In this document: in pieces, positions 52,512 through 60,224 of the stretch | How the letters are laid out: every line of letters begins with the position of its first letter | How positions within the stretch are numbered: position 1 is the first letter of the stretch | Assembly: GCF_016907925.1 (NCBI RefSeq) | Contig: NZ_JAFBCZ010000001.1 | Span: 1 to 64,000 of the forward strand | Direction of reading: 5' to 3' | DNA length: 64,000 nucleotides | Origin: Herpetosiphon giganteus | GTDB lineage: Bacteria; Chloroflexota; Chloroflexia; Chloroflexales; Herpetosiphonaceae | Made by a program: the position numbers and the translations under genes | The notes under the pieces: generated by a model | Told to the model about the DNA's origin: nothing | Seen by the model: only the letters and a program-made list of their open reading frames with translations | The model's database searches: none

Positions 52512-53525
52512 TCACCATGTTTCAGGATTCAAGATTGAAAGATGTATTTCTGGTTGGCCAAGAATAGGTTGGCTCAGCAACGGGCTACTGGCCCGAGGAT
52601 TGTGAAAAATTGTAAGCGCTGGATGGCCGCTGCGCAAACTTGCTAGCTCGATTCGAATTACCGCACTCAAGCGATGATGTGCGCCCATACGCAGCATATC
52701 GCTTAACGGCGTAAGCCAAGCCTCAAGCGGTGGCGCAGGCTGCGCATGATCAACCACAATAATCACCGCAGGCTCGCCAGCAGGCAATTGGGTATAGCCA
52801 CCGCGAATCGCGCGCCACAAACGGTCGCACCAAGCGCGATGTGCGCGCCGCGCCAAACCAGGGTAATCATCTTGATGCAGCACAATTTGTAAATGCTCGG
52901 CTTCTGGCAAGGGCTGGCAAGCAACAGGCCGCAGATAAATGCCCGAGCTATGAGTATAGGCAGCAGGATGCGTCCAGCCGCTCAACATTTGCTCAGCTGA
53001 GACATGCAAATAGCGGCGCACCTCGCGATGGCTAATGCCGCTACTTGGATGGTGGGTAATTTCTAGCGTTAAGCGGGCCGCCAACGGAATGGTGCTGGCC
53101 AAATCGCGCAAACGAGCCAAGGTTGTTTGGGCCAAAACCACCGCTTCTGCTGGCAACAACGACTTAACTTCAACAAACGAGCGCAGATCGCCCCGTTCGA
53201 TCAGCAACTCGCCGACGTGCCGACCTTCGCCAGGCGGGTTAAACTGCAAACTATAGTTAGCCCGATCCAAGGCTTGAGCAATCAACAATTCATCGAGAAT
53301 CGACAGCACCACTGCATCATCGCCAGCTCGCAGGCGGCCAAAAACATCAGGCGTAAGCCAACCACGGCTGCCTGCTTCCTGCAACGCTGCATCAAGAATC
53401 AATCGATGTTGTTGATTTTCGGGCGTGCTATCAGTTAGCAAGGCATACACAATGCTGCCAAAGCGCAAGCGCCGCAAATCGGGGTAAAGCTCGCTCAACG
53501 ACTGTATCATCATGGCTGCCATCAT
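52512..53525 (-). CDS. Hypothetical protein with nuclease-like motif
   Basis: About 337 residues, not recognised. Counting from the longest frame (TTG 53540), a stretch near 111-127 contains Asp118 and Glu124-Val-Lys126 (GDLRSFVEVKS), the pattern of a PD-(D/E)xK nuclease core; the downstream half is alpha/beta with PAVIIVVDHAQ. No clear ribosome site; ATG 53525 is a reasonable start. It probably forms an operon with the cobalamin adenosyltransferase, but no functional link is obvious. Confidence 0.6.
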   Translation of the reverse strand: MMAAMMIQSLSELYPDLRRLRFGSIVYALLTDSTPENQQHRLILDAALQEAGSRGWLTPDVFGRLRAGDDAVVLSILDELLIAQALDRANYSLQFNPPGEGRHVGELLIERGDLRSFVEVKSLLPAEAVVLAQTTLARLRDLASTIPLAARLTLEITHHPSSGISHREVRRYLHVSAEQMLSGWTHPAAYTHSSGIYLRPVACQPLPEAEHLQIVLHQDDYPGLARRAHRAWCDRLWRAIRGGYTQLPAGEPAVIIVVDHAQPAPPLEAWLTPLSDMLRMGAHHRLSAVIRIELASLRSGHPALTIFHNPRASSPLLSQPILGQPEIHLSILNPETW

Positions 53526-53540
53526 ATCATGGCCAACCAA

Positions 53541-53675
53541 TCTGCAAGTTTAGGCTTGGTTAAGCATGTTGTATGGCTATAGAATCTTAGAACTCTATGC
53601 CATTGGGTATTTCCCCATTCCCCACCAAAGGCCAATTACTAACTAAATATGGAAGCGCTTCATCGAGTGCTTATT
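53541..53675. other. Gene-free stretch upstream of the nuclease-like gene
   Basis: I see no gene, promoter or terminator worth calling. A short frame at 53643-53831 runs through the adjacent palindromic element and is rejected. Confidence 0.5.
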
Positions 53676-53743
53676 ACCACCCTTCCGTCCCGCCTCAAGG
53701 CGGGAGACGCAGGGGGTTTTCATCCCCCTGCACCCCCTAAAGG
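53676..53743 (+). repeat. Two-hairpin palindromic element, copy 4
   Basis: CCACCCTTCCG, stem TCCCGCC-TCAA-GGCGGGA, stem GCAGGGGG/CCCCCTGC, then ACCCCCTAAAGGACA. Same orientation as copy 1. Confidence 0.88.
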
Positions 53744-53849
53744 ACATGATTTGGAAAGCAATCTTTGATCGATGAAACTCACATGTCATGGTTCGTAGCC
53801 GAGAAGCTATGGCATACATCATTCTCGCCACGAAGAACCCGAGGATAGC

Positions 53850-53937
53850 ACTGAATTGGCCTTCGTGCGCTTCGTGTTCTTCGTGGGTAAAAACGTTGCT
53901 CCTTCATCCTTCATCCCTCATATTTCATCCTTCTTAA
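53850..53937. repeat. 9-mer and GGATGAA heptamer tracts
   Basis: TTCGTGCGC/TTCGTGTTC 9-mers, then a CATCCTT/CATCCCT tract that reads GGATGAA on the minus strand, starting about 8 bases after the ALDH stop. Confidence 0.78.
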
Positions 53938-53938
53938 C

Positions 53939-55471
53939 TTAGTCGTCGAGGCGAGGCGTGACAATATCGACCCAAATGCGGCGGGTGCGTTCTTGGGTCA
54001 AATCGGTATGAATATGCTTAACTTCGCTATAGGCATCAAGTGCATTCGGCCCTAACTCGCGGCCAATCCCACTATCTTTGTAGCCGCCAAATGGCGCTTT
54101 GGCATTGATCAAATGATGATCGTTGATCCAAACGGTGCCAGCCCGAATTGCGCGTGCTACTTCTTGGGCATCTTGCAAATCGCGGCTCCAAACGCTGGCG
54201 GCCAAGCCATAATTGGTATCGTTGGCAATTGTAATCGCCTCGCCAACCGTTTGATAACGAATAACTGAGAGCACAGGCCCGAAAATTTCTTCTTGGGCGA
54301 TGCGCATGCGATTGTTCACATCGGTAAAAATCGTTGGCCGCACAAAATGACCATTGGCCAACGCAGGATCGTCGCTGCCAACGCCGCCACAGCGCAAGGT
54401 CGCACCCTCTTGAATCCCCAGCTCAATGTAGGCTTCGACGGCGCGTTTTTGGGCCGCAGAAACTAACGGGCCTAAATCAGTCGTCAGATCAAGCGGATCG
54501 CCAAGCACCAATTGTTCAACCCGCGCAACCAAGCGCTCAACAAACTCATCGTGTAGCGAATCGGGCAAGAGCAAGCGCGTGCCAGCTTCGCAGCTTTGGC
54601 CAGAGTGCATAAACGCGGCCCAAATCGCCCCATCAACTGCCAAATCAAGGTCGGCATTGGGCAACACAACTACTGGCGATTTACCGCCAAGCTCCAAGGT
54701 TACTCGTTTGAGATTGCGGCCTGCAACTTCGGCGATCTGGCGGCCAACCTCGGTCGAGCCGGTAAAAGCAATTTTATCGACCTTTGGATGGCTGGTTAGG
54801 CGTTCGCCAACCAAGCTGCCCGGCCCAGTCACCACATTAAAAACCCCATGCGGCAACAAATCGGCCTCGTGGATCAATTCGGCCATGCGCAAGGCGCTCA
54901 CTGGGGTTAACGAAGCAGGCTTGAGGATGAGGCTATTGCCAGCAGCCAAGGCTGGACCAATCTTCCAAATCGCCATCAAAAATGGATAATTCCACGGGAT
55001 AATTTGGCCACAAACCCCGATTGGTTCGCGCCAAACAGCGTTGGCACTTGGCGAAGGAAAATCGATGTAGGGCAAGGTTTGCATTGGGTGTTGGCGCGCC
55101 AAATCGGCAAAATAGCGCAAATGCTCGATGCCAACCGGAATATCGAGCCATGAACTTTTGCGTAGCGTCGCGCCACCGTTGAGGGTTTCAAGTTCGGCCA
55201 GTTCGTCGGTGTTTTCTTCGAGCACATCGGCGATCGCTTCGAGAACTTTGGCGCGTTCGACAGGCCGCATTTGCGACCACGAGCCAATATCAAAACTCTT
55301 TCGCGCAGCATCAACCGCTCGATCAATATCGTGGATGGTTGCCCGCGCCACCTGAGCGATTGGCTCGCCCGTCGCAGGGTTATACAGGGTTTCACTAGCA
55401 GCATCGCTGGCTGCGACCCAAGCTCCGTCAATATACAGGCCAAAAGCGCGCAGGCTATCTGATTGAGTCAT
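53939..55471 (-). CDS. NAD(P)-dependent aldehyde dehydrogenase
   Basis: A 510-residue ALDH resembling betaine-aldehyde or aminobutyraldehyde types. IPWNYP, FTGSTEVG, general base in LELGGKSP and catalytic Cys in HSGQSCEAGTR are all present. GGAGA lies 8 bases before ATG 55471. Substrate uncertain. Single gene. Confidence 0.94.
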   Translation of the reverse strand: MTQSDSLRAFGLYIDGAWVAASDAASETLYNPATGEPIAQVARATIHDIDRAVDAARKSFDIGSWSQMRPVERAKVLEAIADVLEENTDELAELETLNGGATLRKSSWLDIPVGIEHLRYFADLARQHPMQTLPYIDFPSPSANAVWREPIGVCGQIIPWNYPFLMAIWKIGPALAAGNSLILKPASLTPVSALRMAELIHEADLLPHGVFNVVTGPGSLVGERLTSHPKVDKIAFTGSTEVGRQIAEVAGRNLKRVTLELGGKSPVVVLPNADLDLAVDGAIWAAFMHSGQSCEAGTRLLLPDSLHDEFVERLVARVEQLVLGDPLDLTTDLGPLVSAAQKRAVEAYIELGIQEGATLRCGGVGSDDPALANGHFVRPTIFTDVNNRMRIAQEEIFGPVLSVIRYQTVGEAITIANDTNYGLAASVWSRDLQDAQEVARAIRAGTVWINDHHLINAKAPFGGYKDSGIGRELGPNALDAYSEVKHIHTDLTQERTRRIWVDIVTPRLDD

Positions 55472-55512
55472 CTTGGCGTTCTCCGTTGAAGGCGCACAGT
55501 CGTTATGCCTTG

Positions 55513-55541
55513 ATCATACCCTAAGCAGGTTTATGACGCAA
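55513..55541 (-). promoter_or_regulatory. Probable promoter of the ALDH gene
   Basis: Minus strand TTGCGT (55536-55541), 17 bases, TATGAT (55513-55518). Confidence 0.5.
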
Positions 55542-55559
55542 GGTGTCACGTGGCGATTG

Positions 55560-56010
55560 GGGGAGTAAAGGATGAAGGATGAATTATGAGGGATGAAGCC
55601 AAAAGCAGAATATAGAACAAAGAGCATAGAACATAGAACATAAAGCCTAATCCTAAAAATCTGGGTGAATCTGTGGCAAGAAAACTTAACCTTCGTGATC
55701 TTCGCGTTCTTCGCGGTTTTATTCTCCGTGTCCTTCGTGGATAAAATCTTTTGAAGAACAACCATTGGGGAGATAGAAAAAGCACAACATTCCACCACAC
55801 AAATATTTGGGGTGCAGGGGCTGAAAACCCCTGCGTCTCCCTCCGGCGGAGGGACGGAAGGGTGGCGAAACGATTGGGAATCGGGGTTCAGGGGTTAGGG
55901 CACGAAACCGCCAAGAACGCGAAGAATGAAATGGCTATAGGCTTTGGGCTATTGGCTATGATTGATCGAAAATAACCATCGCCGAGAGCTAAACTTCCCT
56001 GAACCCTCGC
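55560..56010. repeat. Mosaic repeat region
   Basis: GGATGAA heptamers (about 55569-55598), CATAGAR heptamers (about 55612-55642), AATCTGTG words, CTTCGCGTTCTTCGCG 9-mers (about 55690-55720), a two-hairpin palindromic element (55809-55865) and GGCTATN heptamers. No gene in 55542-56063. Confidence 0.85.
55809..55865 (-). repeat. Two-hairpin palindromic element, copy 5
   Basis: Stems GCAGGGG/CCCCTGC and TCCCTCC-GGC-GGAGGGA followed by CGGAAGGGTGG; the shortest copy. Confidence 0.85.
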
Positions 56011-56063
56011 CCCGTGTCTCCCCTATGCGTTAAGAATTAATTCGATAAACTACCAACAACAGC

Positions 56064-56882
56064 CTATGCCAAAGCTGCCTGCAATCGTTGTAACGAATCA
56101 ATTAATGCAGCATCTGTATCCCGCCCATAGCCGCCAGATTTAGGCAAGCCACCAATTTCTAAAATCGCTGGGCCATGGAAATTCGCCGCAGCCAAGGCTT
56201 GGCAATAAGCAGCAAAATCTATTGTGCCCATCCCCAAAGGCAGATGATAATTCACCTCAGGCAAGGGCGTATCAGAAATGTGCAACATGCTCATACGCGG
56301 AATTAATTGCAAAAATCCAGCCAAATCCTCAGTCAGTGTATGATTAAAATCCCACACAAAGCCCAAACCTGACACTGCTGCTAAAAGTTGGTTGCATGCC
56401 TGCGGCGTGGTAAATAAACGCAAAATTGGGTCGTTATGCTCAAAGCCAAATTGAAAGCCATGCTGCTGAGCCAAGGCCACGCCAGCTGCAAACTGTGGTT
56501 GTAGCGCAATTTCTAGCTCGGCAACCTGGGCAAATTCCAGCACAGGCTGATTGTTGAGATGCCAATGCACATACTCACAGCCCAATCCGTTGATCGCAGG
56601 CAAATTGGCTTCGAGCACTTCCAGCGGCGTTTGCCCAGTCGCAGCACGCCCAGCCGCATCAATTTGCAAATTAATTTCCATCACCGCCATAATCTGCTTG
56701 GCTTGCAGTTGCTGGCGAATGCTGGCAAAATCGGCTCCCAAGGCGGTTGCGTGCAAGCCTGCTGGCTTACCCTGAAACTGCATACTGGTAAAGCCATTGG
56801 CAGCAGCAAACTCGATTTCAGCAAGCGCTGGTCGCCAATTCTGCTCGAAAAAACGGCCATTCAGGCCAATTAATAAACTCAT
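56064..56882 (-). CDS. Sugar phosphate isomerase/epimerase family protein (TIM barrel)
   Basis: A 272-residue AP-endonuclease-2-fold TIM barrel. Visible metal-site candidates: Glu in FGFEHNDPILR, Asp-His in FVWDFNHT, His in MLHISDTPL, and Glu near ILEIGG. This fold covers xylose isomerase-like and inositol-pathway enzymes; the reaction is unknown. GAGGAAGC precedes ATG 56882. Divergent from the ABC-F leader. Confidence 0.82.
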   Translation of the reverse strand: MSLLIGLNGRFFEQNWRPALAEIEFAAANGFTSMQFQGKPAGLHATALGADFASIRQQLQAKQIMAVMEINLQIDAAGRAATGQTPLEVLEANLPAINGLGCEYVHWHLNNQPVLEFAQVAELEIALQPQFAAGVALAQQHGFQFGFEHNDPILRLFTTPQACNQLLAAVSGLGFVWDFNHTLTEDLAGFLQLIPRMSMLHISDTPLPEVNYHLPLGMGTIDFAAYCQALAAANFHGPAILEIGGLPKSGGYGRDTDAALIDSLQRLQAALA

Positions 56883-57011
56883 ATGCTTCCTCGCTACGTT
56901 TAATCACATAGATTGGGTTTAATGATCGACTCGGCCTAAAGACCGATTTCGCCATTTGGTTGCGTATGCTATCCTAACCAACATATTGGATTATAGATTG
57001 GAAAACAGATC

Positions 57012-57098
57012 ATGGTTTTCAATTCATTTATGGGCGTGATTCACGCACGGAAAGGGTTCAACAAAGGCGCAGACAGGATAGCTGCGCCTAAAATCTGA
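57012..57098 (+). CDS. Putative 28-codon leader peptide
   Basis: ATG 57012 to TGA 57096-57098, with a weak GGAAAA 6 bases before ATG. The peptide begins MVFNSFMGVI and ends AAPKI. It is proposed only because it overlaps arms 1 and 2 of the attenuator; no homology is claimed. Confidence 0.35.
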   Translation: MVFNSFMGVIHARKGFNKGADRIAAPKI

Positions 57099-57126
57099 AC
57101 CAATTGGTAATTGAAACCAACTAATC

Positions 57127-57165
57127 AAGACTAGGGGCAGCATTATGCGCCCCTAGTCTTTTTTT
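57127..57165 (+). terminator. Intrinsic terminator inside the ABC-F leader
   Basis: Perfect 12-bp stem AAGACTAGGGGC (57127-57138) / GCCCCTAGTCTT (57149-57160) running into seven T (57159-57165), only 45 bases before the ABC-F start and with no gene upstream on this strand. Confidence 0.85.
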
Positions 57166-57209
57166 GATCGCTGTGCATAGTGCTGCCCCCTACTGTGGAG
57201 GTTGCCCAA

Positions 57210-58895
57210 ATGATTATTGCAAGTGCCCAAAATCTACACTACAGCGTTGGCGGTCGCAGCATCTTGAACGGCTTGAATTGGGAAATTCACGAACGCGCGC
57301 GAATTGGCTTGGTCGGCGCGAATGGCGCTGGCAAATCGACCTTACTGCGCTTATTGGCGGGCTTCGAAACGCCAACCGCAGGTTTAATTACCACCCGCCG
57401 AGGCTTGCGCATCGCCTATCTTTCGCAACATATTGTTGGCGATCAACGCACTCCAATGCAAACTGTCATGGCCGCGCGGCCTGATCTTGCTGAGCTAGAA
57501 GCCCAGATTGCAGCCTGCGAAACCCAGCTTGGCGAGCCAGCCATCGCCAACGATCTCAAACGTATGAATCAGGTTTTAGAGCAACACAGCCGCTTATTGA
57601 ACCAATTCGAGGAGCTTGGCGGCTCGATGCTGGCCAACGATGCGCGTGGCTATTTACAGCAATTTGGCTTTGATAGCAACGATTTGAGCTTGCCAACCAG
57701 TGCGCTGAGCGGTGGCCAGCGCAAAATGATCGGCTTGGCAAGTTGTTTGATCCAGCGGCCTGATTTATTACTTCTCGACGAGCCAGAAACCCACCTCGAC
57801 CTGAATCGGCGCGAGTTTCTAGAAGCAACAATTCGTGAGTTTAGCGGCGCAGTGGTGATTGTGGCCCACGATCGCTATTTGCTCGATGAAACTATCACCA
57901 GCGTCGTCCATTTAGAAGATGGCAAAACTAGCCTCTGGCTTGGCAATTATTCGACCTACGCCGTTAATCGCCAATTGGCCTTGCAACGCCAGCAGCAAGA
58001 TTTTGTGGCGCAGCAAAAGGAAATTAATCGGCTTGAAGAAGCGATTAAGCGCTTTCAACTCTGGGCTTCGATGGTGCCAAATGAGCGCCATATCAAGCAG
58101 GCGCGCGTCAAGCAAATGCAAATCGACAAGCTGGATAAAGTTGAAAAACCTGTGCTCGAGCGCCGCAAAGTTGGCTTGAGCCTACGCTCCGAGCAACGCG
58201 GCGGCCAGAAAATCATCGACCTGCGTGATGTAAGCATGAGTTTTGGCGATGATTTGGTGCTGCTCGGCATCGAGCAAACGATTTGGCGTGGCGAGCGGGT
58301 TGGCATTATCGGCCAAAATGGCTCTGGCAAAAGCGTGCTGGGCAAGCTGATGCATGGCCAATATGAGCCAAGCGATGGCATGGTTTGGGTTGGGCCGTCG
58401 ATCGACATTGGCTATTTTGCCCAAGGCGTTGAGACGCTTGATCACAACCAAACCCCGATTGACGTGGTGCGCCTCACCCGCTCGATGTACGAAGGCCAAG
58501 CAGTGGCCTTTTTGGGCGGCTTCTTGTTCAGCTACAACCAATGTCGCCAAACGATTGGCTCACTATCTGGCGGCGAACGCGCGCGGCTACAATTGGCTTT
58601 GTTGATGTTAGCCAAGCCCAATTGCTTGATTCTCGATGAGCCAACCAACCACTTGGATATTGATTCGGTTGAAGTTTTGGAAGATGCCTTAGAGCGCTAC
58701 GATGGCACGGTAATCGTGATTTCGCACGACCGCTACTTTCTCGATCGGGTGGTTGATCGGGTGTGGGCTGTGGCAGATGGCAGCCTGAAAGCCCATCTTG
58801 GTGGCTACAGTGCTTGGCGCGAGGCCAGCAAAGCCCCGCCACCACCAGTCATCGAGCCAGTTGTGGTCAAAGCCAAGGCGAAAGCCAAACGATAG
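57210..58895 (+). CDS. ABC-F family ATPase
   Basis: A 561-residue soluble protein with two ABC cassettes and no membrane segments. Cassette 1: Walker A GANGAGKST, signature LSGGQRKM, Walker B LLLLDEPETHLD. A charged helical linker follows (about 230-310). Cassette 2: GQNGSGKS, LSGGERAR, LILDEPTNHLD. ABC-F proteins act on the ribosome (translation factors or antibiotic-resistance proteins). ATG 57210 is chosen for GGAGG 8 bases upstream. The Lys/Ala-rich tail is short. Behind an attenuator-like leader, so expression may respond to translation stress. Confidence 0.93.
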   Translation: MIIASAQNLHYSVGGRSILNGLNWEIHERARIGLVGANGAGKSTLLRLLAGFETPTAGLITTRRGLRIAYLSQHIVGDQRTPMQTVMAARPDLAELEAQIAACETQLGEPAIANDLKRMNQVLEQHSRLLNQFEELGGSMLANDARGYLQQFGFDSNDLSLPTSALSGGQRKMIGLASCLIQRPDLLLLDEPETHLDLNRREFLEATIREFSGAVVIVAHDRYLLDETITSVVHLEDGKTSLWLGNYSTYAVNRQLALQRQQQDFVAQQKEINRLEEAIKRFQLWASMVPNERHIKQARVKQMQIDKLDKVEKPVLERRKVGLSLRSEQRGGQKIIDLRDVSMSFGDDLVLLGIEQTIWRGERVGIIGQNGSGKSVLGKLMHGQYEPSDGMVWVGPSIDIGYFAQGVETLDHNQTPIDVVRLTRSMYEGQAVAFLGGFLFSYNQCRQTIGSLSGGERARLQLALLMLAKPNCLILDEPTNHLDIDSVEVLEDALERYDGTVIVISHDRYFLDRVVDRVWAVADGSLKAHLGGYSAWREASKAPPPPVIEPVVVKAKAKAKR

Positions 58896-59212
58896 AAAGG
58901 ATGAAGGATGAGGGATGAAAAGAGCAGAGAACAGAGAACATAGCTGTACTGGTACATTGGAGGAGCAACTATCCCTCACCCCCAGCCCCTCTCCCACTGC
59001 ACGCGGGCGAGGGGAGCAGACCCTTTTTACCACGCAGTGTGGCAGAACCATGCGGTTAAAGCCCCTCGCCCATCGGATGGGAGAGGGGTTGGGGTAAGGG
59101 GATCATGCGGTAGTTAACGCGCTGAACCAATACACATAGCCCAAAGCCTATAGCCAATTCTCCCTTCATGCTCTCTGTTCTTCGTGGTTTTGTTACCCTA
59201 ACCCCTGACCCC
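58896..59212. repeat. Repeat mosaic after the ABC-F gene
   Basis: GGATGAA heptamers in sense orientation start 4 bases past the stop (58899-58918), then CAGAGAA/CATAG heptamers, a CCCTCACCCC composite element (about 58972-59101), GCCCAAAGCC words and CCCTAACCCCTGACC heptamers. No gene. Confidence 0.82.
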
Positions 59213-59256
59213 TAAAAAACAAACCCCAGCCATGGAACCGAAGCTCCGTGGCTGGG
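59213..59256 (-). terminator. Intrinsic terminator of the ribosomal operon
   Basis: A 12-bp stem 59223-59234 / 59245-59256 (one wobble) followed on the minus strand by a U-rich tract (59213-59222), 28 bases past the rpsI stop. Confidence 0.88.
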
Positions 59257-59283
59257 GGAAACCGGACACCAAAGGGTAAAAAC

Positions 59284-59682
59284 TTACCGCTTGGTGTATT
59301 GTTTGGCGCGGCGAGCCTTGACCAAACCTGGTTTCTTCCGTTCCTTCTTACGAGCGTCGCGGGTCAAGAGGCCAGCAGCGCGCATAATTGGCTTGAATGC
59401 TGCATCAGCATCGACCAAAGCGCGAGCTACGCCGTGGCGTACAGCTTCGGCGCGGCCAGTGTCGCCACCGCCACGAACCTTGACCAACACATTGAACGAG
59501 CCCAATTGATTGGCAGCCAACAACGGTTGGCGAATCAATTGTTGGTACAGCGCGCGACCGCCGAAGAATTCTTCTGAGGTGCGGCCATTGACCACGAACT
59601 CACCGGTGCCAGGATACAAGCGTACCCGGGCCACAGCGGTCTTGCGGCGACCAGTGCCTTGGAAATAGCGTTGTTCACTCAT
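59284..59682 (-). CDS. rpsI: 30S ribosomal protein S9
   Basis: A 132-residue S9, with GTGRRKTAVARVRL at the N-terminus, VRGGGDTGRAEAVRHG in the middle, and the conserved C-terminal KARRAKQYTKR that reaches the P-site tRNA. AAAGG lies before ATG. It is five bases after rplM, the usual L13-S9 pair. Confidence 0.97.
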   Translation of the reverse strand: MSEQRYFQGTGRRKTAVARVRLYPGTGEFVVNGRTSEEFFGGRALYQQLIRQPLLAANQLGSFNVLVKVRGGGDTGRAEAVRHGVARALVDADAAFKPIMRAAGLLTRDARKKERKKPGLVKARRAKQYTKR

Positions 59683-59687
59683 CGGGA

Positions 59688-60122
59688 TTAACCTTTCACC
59701 GCATAGGTTTTAGGTGATTGTGATGCATGAGGGTGGCTTGCACCTGCATACACTTTCAACTTCTTGATAATGTGGCGGCTCAAGCGATTGCGTGGCAACA
59801 TGCCCTTAACCGCAAAGTAAATGATCCGCTCTGGGTGGGTTTGCATCATCACTTTATAAGCGGTGCGCTTCAAACCACCAGGGAAGTTCGAGTGGCGATA
59901 GTAAATTTTTTGGTTGGCTTTATCGCCGGTAACGCGAATTTTCTCAGCGTTGACCACGACTACAAAATCGCCGCCATCCATGCTAGGCGTGTAGGTTGGC
60001 TTGTGTTTGCCGCGAATCAGGGTTGCGATTTGGGTCGCGAGCCGACCAAGCACCTGATTTTCTGCATCGACGACCAGCCATTCGCGCTGAATCTCCGAAG
60101 CTTTTTGGCTATAAGTCTTCAT
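59688..60122 (-). CDS. rplM: 50S ribosomal protein L13
   Basis: A 144-residue L13. [16 protein letters not shown] at the N-terminus and the [20 protein letters not shown] block are diagnostic. Start ATG 60122 gives the family length; the in-frame start at 60176 would add 18 untypical residues. The gap before truA contains the palindrome ATGCCA-CGC-TGGCAT (60156-60170). Confidence 0.96.
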   Translation of the reverse strand: MKTYSQKASEIQREWLVVDAENQVLGRLATQIATLIRGKHKPTYTPSMDGGDFVVVVNAEKIRVTGDKANQKIYYRHSNFPGGLKRTAYKVMMQTHPERIIYFAVKGMLPRNRLSRHIIKKLKVYAGASHPHASQSPKTYAVKG

Positions 60123-60155
60123 GCTGCTGAATTCCTCGTGTATGAATTGTGAATT

Positions 60156-60170
60156 ATGCCACGCTGGCAT
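60156..60170. promoter_or_regulatory. Palindrome between truA and rplM
   Basis: ATGCCA-CGC-TGGCAT, a perfect 6+3+6 inverted repeat in the rplM leader. It could be a processing hairpin or an operator; no T run. Confidence 0.3.
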
Positions 60171-60224
60171 GTTCACAAATCGTTGTAAGGGTGGCGGTGA
60201 GAAGCGTTGGCAAACTGCCCGTAC

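Larger units (their letters stand above)
57000..57165 (+). promoter_or_regulatory. Candidate attenuator leader of the ABC-F gene
   Basis: A plus-strand leader with three mutually exclusive pairings. Arm 1 AGGCGCAG (57065-57072) pairs with arm 2 CTGCGCCT (57082-57089). Arm 2, extended to 57081-57090, can instead pair 9 of 10 with arm 3 (57132-57141). Arm 3 is part of the terminator stem. A 28-codon upstream frame covers arms 1 and 2. An extended -10 (TGCTATCCT, 56967-56975) lies upstream. No other gene sits in 56883-57209. Confidence 0.55.
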
